The notes under the pieces were generated by a model. It was not told the DNA's origin. It made no database searches and saw nothing but the letters and a program-made list of their open reading frames with translations. Positions 34,771-44,414 of a DNA stretch of 64,000 bases are shown one piece after another (position 1 is the stretch's first letter; each line of letters opens with the position of its first letter). The DNA lies in contig NC_092679.1 in NCBI RefSeq assembly GCF_964355755.1, positions 18,342,932-18,406,931 of the forward strand, read 5' to 3'. Source of the stretch: Antedon mediterranea. Taxonomy: Eukaryota; Echinodermata; Crinoidea; Comatulida; Antedonidae. The position numbers were made by a program, and so were the translations under genes.

Positions 34771-35655
34771 TAAAAGATATATACTCAAATAAACTCAATC
34801 ATGTACAATTTACACTTAATCAAGAATGATGCCAACAAAGGGCTTGTATTAAGACATTAATGCATAATGTAAGTACAGTAGTCATTATCATTCACACAAC
34901 CCAAACGACTGATTGCATGCGAGATTTGTAAGAAATATAGTCTAATACAATACTCAATCTTGCTAAGTGATTTATACAGGATTGTTTATAAGTCGGTTGG
35001 GAATTTGATCTGCCTTATTAATTATTATAAGCGTAGGCCTAAGGCCGCGTAGTTCAGCTTGTCATTAACTTGATTACGTATTGTTTCCAGCAGCAAGGTA
35101 ACATAGGTATGTTTTGTAAGACAGTTTTAACTTTATTTTTAGGAATTGGAACAAAAAATGTTTTATTTATTTGTTGTTACATTTAGAGACAAAATTAGAG
35201 ACAAATTCTGCTATCCGATTTTATGAAATGTTTTTCTTACTTAATTAGGTATTGTGTGTTTGTTACAATGTAAATGATTATGTTTACTGAAGAAAATGAA
35301 TGCTTGTTTGTTTTCTTATATTTGTTTCCTCACTTCAAGAACAATGCAATAGATAGATATACTTATTACCAAAACAAATGAAAGTGTAGATTTTATTTCA
35401 TCTTCTGTAGTATTTCATGTCTGTTTTTAAATATTGATTGTTTTAAATAACATATCTCAAGTAGGCCTATGATTAAATATTTTATATAGTAATAATTTTA
35501 TTAATATACATTTTAGAATTTAATGTTGAAAATGTACCCATATTATTTCCATTTTAAATTGGCAAATACAATTGAATCTTTAATCTTTTAAAATCACTAT
35601 TTTAAAGGTTTATGTTAACAAATCACTCATTTTTTTCCTTCAGCCTCCATCAACG
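34771..35655. other. Upstream region of GPCR 1
   Basis: AT-rich. A polypyrimidine tract and acceptor TTTTTTTCCTTCAG end 15 bases before the GPCR 1 ATG, suggesting a 5' UTR intron. Nothing else is seen. Confidence 0.5.
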
Positions 35656-36777
35656 ATGATGACGGTCAACAATGTCACGGAAACGAATCCACAGAGGGCT
35701 CTGATAGTTTTTGAATGCATGATTATATTATTTATGTCTGTCGTGGGTTCAATTGGAAATATATTTACAATCTTTGCAGTTTTGACTAATAAGCGCCTTC
35801 GTGAACCCGCCCAATATTCCGTCGTCAGTTTGGCCATAGCAGACTTGATTCCTTGTCTGATCACAGACTCCATATACGTTGTGTCGGCCTGGCATCAAAA
35901 ATGGTTCTTACCAAACGCTTATATCGTCTGCCAGATCATAGGACTACTGACGGTTCTTTGCCTTGAAGCCTCGGTTATGAATCTTATAATGATAGCCATC
36001 AATAGGTATTTTTGCATTGTGAAATACCGCAAATACAAAGACATCTTCACCCCGCGTCGTACAGCGGTGATGTGTAGTTTAGTGTGGATCCCGCCGTTCA
36101 TCGGTGTCATCGTCCCAGTTGCAATGAAGATTACTCCGTTTGGAATTCACGATCATATGCTGTCGTGCAGTGTGGAGTCTACGAAAGTGGGATGGTGGTA
36201 CCTAACTATCTTACTGGTAATCTACATTCCTATAGCCATGGTTGTCATTACGTTTTGCTATATGAATATATACCGATCGGTAAGGGCTAGCCGACGGCGT
36301 ATTGAGCAACAGCAACACGTGACAAAGCCCAATGTTTCCCAAGCTGCAAACTCAAATTTGAATGGTAATGAACCTGTAATACAGCCCATCAACACACACG
36401 AATTGGCGCCAATATGTCATCAAAACGATGCTCATTCGTCTGTTGTTGGTGGCCACTCGACGGAAACGGCAAATGGCAACTCAAACCCAATAACAAAAGT
36501 TAACCTAAAAAAAGAAATACGTTTAACTGTCAACTTATTTATAATTTTTGTAATTTTTGTGATTTGCTGGTTACCTCTTACAGTTGTATCATTGATTGAT
36601 CCAATTCATCCAATTGAATCTGATGTAGTTTGGCAAATCGTCAGCATTCTTGCACTAGCTAATTCGAGCTGTAACCCTGTCGTGTACGTGTGGCGTAGCA
36701 AGCATTTTAGGCAGTCATACAAGCGGCTACTGAGATGTTCTCTAGCAAGTCCGGGATCACAATCGGGTTCGAAATAA
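35656..36777 (+). CDS. Class A GPCR 1, NRY type, orphan (moody/Tre1/melatonin-receptor-like)
   Basis: A 373-residue rhodopsin-family receptor with seven hydrophobic segments in a single coding exon. Landmarks: an N-glycosylation site NVT (6-8), GN in TM1 (N35), SLAIADL in TM2 (D63), the ECL1 Trp (W83) with the TM3 cysteine C92, and NRY (116-118) in place of DRY, followed by FCIVKY. CWLP is in TM6 and NPVVY in TM7. The third intracellular loop is about 75 residues (RRRIEQQQ to KKEIRL). NRY is known in moody/Tre1-type and melatonin-type receptors; NPxxY argues against a true melatonin receptor. The ligand cannot be assigned. It is paralogous to GPCR 2 and GPCR 3. Confidence 0.9.
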   Translation: MMTVNNVTETNPQRALIVFECMIILFMSVVGSIGNIFTIFAVLTNKRLREPAQYSVVSLAIADLIPCLITDSIYVVSAWHQKWFLPNAYIVCQIIGLLTVLCLEASVMNLIMIAINRYFCIVKYRKYKDIFTPRRTAVMCSLVWIPPFIGVIVPVAMKITPFGIHDHMLSCSVESTKVGWWYLTILLVIYIPIAMVVITFCYMNIYRSVRASRRRIEQQQHVTKPNVSQAANSNLNGNEPVIQPINTHELAPICHQNDAHSSVVGGHSTETANGNSNPITKVNLKKEIRLTVNLFIIFVIFVICWLPLTVVSLIDPIHPIESDVVWQIVSILALANSSCNPVVYVWRSKHFRQSYKRLLRCSLASPGSQSGSK

Positions 36778-38581
36778 TAATTACAAGAGTCATTATTGTA
36801 ATCAATGCCCCGAAAATGTCTCTTAAGTTCTGTCTACACTATCAAACTAGTTTGACCAAAAAAGTGTGATGTGCCCAAAAAATATAGAAGTGATATGCAC
36901 AAATGGAAGTGATATGACATCATCATGTCCATTATATGGGCACATCACATTTTCTGTCCCATAAAGTTTGATAGTGTAGACAGACTTTGATATTTGAGCT
37001 GTTAATAGGCCTAATATTCAGTAAGATGCGTTTTTCTTTTCGTGAGATTCCAACTTCCAACGAATATGTTTTCACATACAACAAACCATAAATATAGTTA
37101 ATATATGTGTGTGTGTGTCCTAGTTTCATGTTTATTACCCGGATGTGGATTGGTGAGCGTGAATTACGAATTACGTAAAATTTTATGTGTTTACGTTTTC
37201 TGTTTGGAAAAAAATCTTAAAAGTTTTTGTATATCAAGTGATGCAACACATTTATTTGTATAATACACGAGCAGCAAATGTCAATTCAAATGTGTATAAT
37301 AACAATATATCAAAAGGTACGCATGACTGAACCTCTGTCCCCGTTGGGATCTATTTTCTCATTTTACTCATGAACCTCTGTCCCCGTTGGGATCTAGTTT
37401 TCCATTTTATGGTACGTTATCTTTCTATTTTGATTTAAAACTATCATGTTGCATTGTTCAGCTGAATATCACTTTAGAAAAAAATGGGGAACACTTTTAC
37501 ATCGGGTAATTTTCTATTTTAATGAATTAACATTAGTTTTGACTTCATTAGTGTAGTGTGCTTACTTACGCACGCAAATTAAATCATTCTTTTAATAAAG
37601 CAATCTAAAGAGAGAAGTACCATAAAAGAGGTTTAGATATTATTATTGGGAATACATTTGGCTAATTCAAGACACTTCCTATGGTTAATAAGGCAATGAG
37701 AGTTAAAAGAGGCTTATAATTGTGTAATAGGTTAAAGAGATAAGAGCTAAAGATGCTTAGATGTACTCTTTGCCGAATTTGGCCACTTGTATTCCTCTCA
37801 TTGAGAGTATTAATAGAACCATTAAGGTAGAATTGTTAATATCAACAGCAGTGGGTTATTCTCATGAGGCAATTAACGTGATTAATATTTTACGGACAGT
37901 ATAGTTATTATAGCCGGACTTTGGTATGAATAAGTTGGTTTGTCGTGACTTCCAATTTTCCGTTGAATTACTCGGTCCAATGAATGGCAAATATTATTAT
38001 GATTAACCGATATTATTGTTTGTGAAATTATTATTCTGTCTTCATTACTAGGTCAACTAGACAAGTTATAAGATTTGTATTGGTTTATGTATTTGTGTTA
38101 TTGATGATGACAGGCTAACCTTTGATGTTGCGTTGTTGTGTAGGGGAGTCGGTGGGCTGCGTGGGAGTGGTCTTAAGACTAGAACAAACTTTTCTCTGTA
38201 AATCCCCGCAATATTGTATGTAACAATTATATTTAACTATATATTGCTGAATAAATGTGAATTTGAATATTGAAAAAGAGCAGTCGTCAATAAACGAACA
38301 TTGGCAAACGTAACGTAGCGGCCCACTCGTGTATAGCAAGATTTGTAATGTTAGCCTATATCTATTATTTCCAAACGCATAATGTATTAAAGATGTATAA
38401 AATAAAGTTATTCACTTCCGCAGAAAAAAAATATTTAGCAAAAATAATGAGTAGGCCTAATAATACTTAAACTGTTGAACAGTTGGCTAATTTGTTTTCT
38501 GGTAAATAATTGTTTTCGATCAAATGTTTTCCCAAAGTGAATAATTGAAATGGCATATCACAAATAATCTTTAATTAAGAG
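36778..38581. other. Intergenic after GPCR 1
   Basis: It contains a family A MITE and a two-copy direct repeat of about 55 bp at 37320-37402 (CTGTCCCCGTTGGGATCTA). No gene seen. Confidence 0.5.
36823..36988. mobile_element. MITE family A, copy 4
   Basis: Ends TAAGTTCTGTCTACACTATC and GATAGTGTAGACAGACTTTG. The core has the shared ATGTGCCCA and GATATGACATCATCATGTCC blocks. Confidence 0.8.
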
Positions 38582-38720
38582 TAAAGCTTGGTTACCTGTA
38601 GAACGCAACACAAACAATTGAACCAATCAACAACCAACAGTTGAATAATGCATCGCTTGTGATTGGTAACATTATTTGCCTTACATGCGCGTCCCTAAGT
38701 TGCCTAGCAACCAAGCTTAA
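38582..38720. mobile_element. MITE family B, copy 4
   Basis: It starts TAAAGCTTGGTTACC and ends CTAGCAACCAAGCTTA, with the internal CATCGCTTGTGATTGGTAAC shared with copy 1. Confidence 0.75.
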
Positions 38721-38914
38721 TACCGGAGTGGTTGTCCTATTTTGTCTTGTACTACTGTAGCGAGCACGTCAGCTGTTGAGCTTCTAATCGTCAAAAAGTC
38801 CAAAAACTGTAATACAAAATTAAATAGTAGGCATAGAAAAAATTAAATATTGTGTTCGTTTATCACCACACCTCCTATACATATAAATATGTAGCCTAAA
38901 TCTAAAAGAGTAAA

Positions 38915-41870
38915 CAGGGCCGTAGCCAGGATTTGTCAAGGGGGGGTTCGCACACTAAGTATTTGGGTCATCCCACCCCCATACCTACCCCCCCCCCTGG
39001 GGTGGGGCCTGAGGCGAAGCAAATTTTGTTAAATGACACCCTAGATGGCCGGAAAAGACACTCTCATGCAGCATGCTACCAATGAGCAAAACGATCGTAC
39101 TTGGACTCGTGGACTATTTAAACGATAACATTTGTTGCCGTATGTTAGATGCGCGTGCTCTGTGCGGAACCGCCGATTGTTAGATCATTTACTCGATATT
39201 TTGTTTTGCGTTCAAGTTCAATGCGAACGTACGTCTAGGAGAAGCCCCGAAAAAAGCACACTGGGTGAAGGAAAATGCAATTCTTATTATAGCTCTATCA
39301 ATAATATTTATTTACAGCAATTTTTTGAGTAAATTAAATATGCCAATGTAAATAGGTGATATTGATACATTTGAGTACGTATCGGCGAAGCAAATTTTGT
39401 TAAATGACACCCCTAGATGGCCGGAAAAGACACTCTCATGCAGCATGCTACCAATGAGCAAAACGATCGTACTTGGACTCGTGGACTATTTAAACGATAA
39501 CATTTGTTGCCGTATGTTAGATGCACGTGCTCTGTGCGGAACCGCCGATTGTTAGATCATTTACTCGATATTTTGTTTTGCGTTCAAGTTCAATGCGAAC
39601 GTACGTCTAGGAGAAGCCCCGAAAAAAGCACACTGGGTGAAGGAAAATGCAATTCTTATTATAGCTCTATCTATAATATTTATTTACAGCAATTTGTTGA
39701 GGAAATTAAATATGCCAATGTAAATAGGTGATATTGATACATTTGAGTACGTATCGGCGAAGCAAATTTTGTTAAATGACACCCCTTGATGGCCGGAAAA
39801 GACACTCTCATGCAGCATTCTACCAATGAGCAAAACGATCGTACTTACTTGGACTCGTGGACTATTTAAACGATAACATTTGTTGCCGTATGTTAGATGC
39901 GCGTGCTCTGTGCGGAACCGCCGATTGTTTGATCATTTACTCGATATTTTGTTTTGCGTTCAAGTTCAATGCGAACGTACGTCTAGGAGAAGCCCCGAAA
40001 AAAGCACACTGGGTGAAGGCAAATGCAATTCTTATTATAGCTCTATCTATAATATTTATTTACAGCAATTTGTTGAGGAAATTAAATATGACAATGTAAA
40101 TAGGTGATATTGATACATTTGAGTACTTATCGGCGAAGCAAATTTTGTTAAATGACACCCCTAGATGGCCGGAAAAGACACTCTCATGCAGCATGCTACC
40201 AATGAGCAAAACGATCGTACTTGGACTCGTGGACTATTTAAACGATAACATTAATTTGTTGCCGTATGTTAGATGCGCGTGCTCTGTGCGGAACCGCCGA
40301 TTGTTTTTACTCGATATTTTGTTTTGCGTTCAAGTTCAATGCGAACGTACGTCTAGGAGAAGCCCCGAAAAAAGCACACTGGGTGAAGGAAAATGCAATT
40401 CTTATTATAGCTCTATCTATAATATTTATTTACAGCAATTTGTTGAGGAAATTAAATATGCCAATGTAAATAGGTGATATTGATACATTTGAGTACGTAT
40501 CGGCGAAGCAAATTTTGTTAAATGACACCCCTTGATGGCCGGAAAAGACACTCTCATGCAGCATTCTACCAATGAGCAAAACGATCGTACTTACTTGGAC
40601 TCGTGGACTATTTAAACGATAACATTTGTTGCCGTATGTTAGATGCGCGTGCTCTGTGCGGAACCGCCGATTGTTTGATCATTTACTCGATATTTTGTTT
40701 TGCGTTCAAGTTCAATGCGAACGTACGTCTAGGAGAAGCCCCGAAAAAAGCACACTGGGTGAAGGCAAATGCAATTCTTATTATAGCTCTATCTATAATA
40801 TTTATTTACAGCAATTTGTTGAGGAAATTAAATATGACAATGTAAATAGGTGATATTGATACATTTGAGTACTTATCGGCGAAGCAAATTTTGTTAAATG
40901 ACACCCCTAGATGGCCGGAAAAGACACTCTCATGCAGCATGCTACCAATGAGCAAAACGATCGTACTTGGACTCGTGGACTATTTAAACGATAACATTAA
41001 TTTGTTGCCGTATGTTAGATGCGCGTGCTCTGTGCGGAACCGCCGATTGTTAGATCATTTTACTCGATATTTTGTTTTGCGTTCAAGTTCAATGCGAACG
41101 TACGTCTAGGAGAAGCCCCGAAAAAAGCACACTGGGTGAAGGAAAATGCAATTCTTATTATAGCTCTATCTATAATATTTATTTACAGCAATTTGTTGAG
41201 GAAATTAAATATGCCAATGTAAATAGGTGATATTGATACATTTGAGTACGTATCGGCTGGTGGTCTAGAAAAAAATAATCGGATGCCATAATGTGAACTA
41301 CAGTACATGATACCATAGATATTATAGTGTAAAATATTAATATTCACTATAATCCTCTATGATACATTATACTTCATAGCCACACATAAATACTGATGTA
41401 TGTCGGAAGGCTATATACTTTATGCATGCTGCCTGACTGCCAGTGATCTAAACAATTGGTACGCAGTTGTCTGGCGGTGTCCTTTCCTTTGTACGAATCG
41501 TTCGTCCCCCAGCTCGCTGTGAGACGCGTCAATATCATGTTGAATGCAGGGACCAAACATTTATTTTTCAGGTTAAAATCGGCAATTCATTTGCAACTCT
41601 TAGAAATTTACAGACTATATCGCTCGAAGTACGCTTATACAGGGAAAAAGGTACTGTATGAGTTATTCCGAACGAGTTTACGAATTTTTTAATTTACGAA
41701 CAACTTTTTGTACTGTGGGGCACGTATTTGGATGATTTTCGGAGATGAGGGTGAGGTATTGGGCATGTCGGGGATGGGGGTTCGCAGTCGGTTAAGGGGG
41801 GTTCGCTGTAAAGGGGGGGGGGGGGGGGGGTTCGCCCGAACCATAAAAACCCCCCCTGGCTACGGGCCTG
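38915..41870. mobile_element. 2.96-kb TIR element filled by a tandem array
   Basis: The left end CAGGGCCGTAGCCAGG and right end CCTGGCTACGGGCCTG are 16-bp inverted repeats with one mismatch, bounded on both sides by GTAAA, a likely 5-bp target duplication. G/C homopolymer runs lie just inside both ends. The interior is mostly a six-copy 372-bp array. No transposase is visible, so it is non-autonomous; the superfamily is not assigned. Confidence 0.8.
39014..41258. repeat. 372-bp tandem repeat, six copies, with a dimeric higher-order unit
   Basis: Units begin CGAAGCAAATTTTGTTAAAT at 39014, 39386, 39758, 40134, 40504 and 40880. Copies 3-4 and 5-6 share the same private variants (the extra ACTT before GGACTCG; the ATT insertion before TTGTTGCC), giving a repeated dimer of 746 bp. 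The short open frames inside are repeat artefacts. Confidence 0.95.
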
Positions 41871-42182
41871 GTAAACATACATTTAATGAAACACTCGACG
41901 CGAAGAGTTTTCTACTTGATCTTCTCCTCTGATGCGGGATGTTGTTATCTATAGAACCTGATCTATAGACCCGGTTTCTAGGATACATTTAACCTTAATC
42001 TTTATTTAATTCTTCTCTAAGTAAATATGTTTACATAGTATGCCTTATAATAATTTAACGTAATTAACACTGCTAATAAGTGGAGAGATAGGATTTACAC
42101 CGTTTCATTTTGCTTCGTGGATGCACAAACAAAGTAGGCCTACATCCACTTTGCCGGTTTAATTCAGTCATATTTGAAAACG

Positions 42183-43730
42183 ATGGGTATTAATGAAACG
42201 TATCATATGCCTACGGGTTTTATCATTTTCGAATGCTGCATTTTATCGTGCATGACCTTTGTAGGCTCACTTGGAAATATCTTGACCATAATAGCCGTTT
42301 TCACCAACAAACACCTTCGTAAACCGAGTCACTATTTGGTAATCAGCCTAGCCATAGCCGATTTGATCGTCTGCTTACTTACTGACTCTTTATACGTTGT
42401 GTCAGCGTGGCAACGAGAATGGTTTCTGCCAAACGCGTACATCGTCTGCCAAATAGTCGGCGCGCTGTCGGTTCTTAGCATGAACGCCTCGATGATGAGT
42501 TTAACTATGATCGCTGTGAACAGATACATTTGTATTGTGAAGTATAGCAAATACAGGATAATATTTACTCATCGCAATACAATGATTATTTGTGCTCTAA
42601 CTTGGATTCCACCAATTATTAGTGTTGCCATACCGGTTAGTACACATGCAGACGTTTTTGGTTTCTCTGAGGTATCGCTGGCTTGCGTCGTAGAAACTAC
42701 AGAGGCAGCATCACACTTTCTTCGTTTTTCATTGATGTTTGTTCCTTCGAGTCTCCTTGTGGTTACATTTTGTTATACGAGTATATTTCAAACGGTGAAA
42801 GCAAGTCGTCGCCGAATCGAACAAACTCAAAGGAGAACAATAAAAAAGAGCTCAGCACCAGACGATAGCATAGACGTTGTTGAATACAGTTCAAAAGAAG
42901 CACCTGAAAGTATACCAGAAAATCTTAGAGGCAGTTCCAGTTTTCAGAAACAGTCATCATCTTCCAAACATGAAGAGATTAGGTCTGAATTAAGTCAACC
43001 TTTTCACAAACCTATAAGAAGACAGACCATGCCTTCAGTCATAGTTGGTGGCCCAAGATCATCAGAACATAGCAATTGGAACAAAAAGAAGTATTCGTTA
43101 GACGCACGTGACAAGGCAGTTGAGACAGAGTCGAACGAATCTTTAGAAAACCGTTTGGTGCATTCGTCGTCACTTGAGGGGATAGTTAGACTGGACACCA
43201 ATTACCAGGAACATTCATTATCCACAGATATGCAAAGCAACAGAGATAAATATAAAGTAAAGATCCCCTCCTCAAAGCAATCTGCCGGTTGCAGAACCGT
43301 CTCACCTTTGGACGGTAGTAATAATATCGCAAGCAGCTTCAACCTACGAAAGAGTTCACCAAATGAACCATTTCCACATTCTAATCATGATAGCGAGGAT
43401 ATACAAGAGAATAGTCAATCGGAGCAAACTATTCCTTACGATAAAATCTCAACATTTAGAAAACCGTCAATAAAAAGAGAAGTGCGATTAACGGTGAACC
43501 TCTTCATCGTGTTTGTTGTGTTTATACTTTGCTGGTTGCCACTAACAATGCTGTTTATTTTTGATGCAGACTTCTCTGTACCAAAAGTGTGGTGGCAGGC
43601 CGTTTACATTCTAGCTCTTGCAAACTCATGTTGCAACCCCATCGTGTACGTCTGGCGTATCCAACAATTCCGGCAGTCATATATAGCAATATTAAAGTGT
43701 TCTCGGCGAAGAACAAATCACAAGAGCTGA
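42183..43730 (+). CDS. Class A GPCR 2, NRY type, orphan, long third intracellular loop
   Basis: 515 residues from the ATG at 42183; the frame is open slightly further upstream without an ATG. An NET glycosylation site lies at residues 4-6. It shares with GPCR 1 SLAIADLIVCLLTDS, YVVSAW, FLPNAYIVCQIVG, NRYICIVKY and the start of the third loop (SRRRIEQ). The third intracellular loop is about 215 residues, Ser/Asn-rich and without repeats. It closes with KREVRLTVNLFIVFVVF, CWLP in TM6 and NPIVYVW in TM7. It is a seven-TM receptor of the same orphan group. The long loop could carry phosphorylation or G-protein-selectivity sites (inference). No introns in the coding region. Confidence 0.9.
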   Translation: MGINETYHMPTGFIIFECCILSCMTFVGSLGNILTIIAVFTNKHLRKPSHYLVISLAIADLIVCLLTDSLYVVSAWQREWFLPNAYIVCQIVGALSVLSMNASMMSLTMIAVNRYICIVKYSKYRIIFTHRNTMIICALTWIPPIISVAIPVSTHADVFGFSEVSLACVVETTEAASHFLRFSLMFVPSSLLVVTFCYTSIFQTVKASRRRIEQTQRRTIKKSSAPDDSIDVVEYSSKEAPESIPENLRGSSSFQKQSSSSKHEEIRSELSQPFHKPIRRQTMPSVIVGGPRSSEHSNWNKKKYSLDARDKAVETESNESLENRLVHSSSLEGIVRLDTNYQEHSLSTDMQSNRDKYKVKIPSSKQSAGCRTVSPLDGSNNIASSFNLRKSSPNEPFPHSNHDSEDIQENSQSEQTIPYDKISTFRKPSIKREVRLTVNLFIVFVVFILCWLPLTMLFIFDADFSVPKVWWQAVYILALANSCCNPIVYVWRIQQFRQSYIAILKCSRRRTNHKS

Positions 43731-44414
43731 ATAACTGACGATGAACAATATAATTACGGAAAATGTTCGAATAAACGCCGCAACGCTAAGATCCATGGAA
43801 CGGATATACACATTTGTCTTGTGTTATATAGCAAGATACGTAGTAAATTTACTGAACAAATATTTATTTAAAATGTCCGTTATATAAAATAAGATTTTTT
43901 GTAGGTAATTGAACGCACATAATTGTCTCTCTACGGTGTAACTATTATATAAGAAATATTTGTTTTAATGTAAGATTTCCATCCATTGTCTACCGCGCAA
44001 CAACACTTCGGCCTACAAGTAAATTAGCCCGGTTAGATACAGTTTACATTACGCTCTAATTGAATATTAATAGATATGAATATGAGTGAGGAAACTGAGA
44101 ACGTTCATTAAAATCTACTTTGGGAATGCATATCACTTACTCCATGCCTTTAGTGAGTGCCTGACAACACATGGTCGTCACAAAAGCGTTCATCAGAATA
44201 ACCTGCCGTTTGAATGTATCGCTTAATATCATAGTAACGTGTTATAATAATGCTTTCTGAATTTACTAAGTAAACACATACAAAGAATGCTGTAAATTAT
44301 TATTTAACACATTATTTACAAAATACAGGCCTGTGTCGTTTCTGCTGCTTCATTTTCTAAATATCTATTCAACAAGAGACAAACATTACCACAGTTGAAG
44401 GTAATCTGTATAAA
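43731..44414. other. Spacer between GPCR 2 and GPCR 3
   Basis: AT-rich spacer; no gene seen. Confidence 0.6.

Noticed and set aside
33729-34829. Several overlapping plus-strand open frames of 74-237 codons with SCIRCALASGALLHQ-like repeats
   Set aside because: They are translations of a stop-free 17-bp minisatellite in three frames; no start context, domain or splice support.
39132-41222. Recurrent 60-110 codon frames with LPYVRCACSVRNRRLL
   Set aside because: Repeat units of the 372-bp array; frames shift between copies and show no selection.
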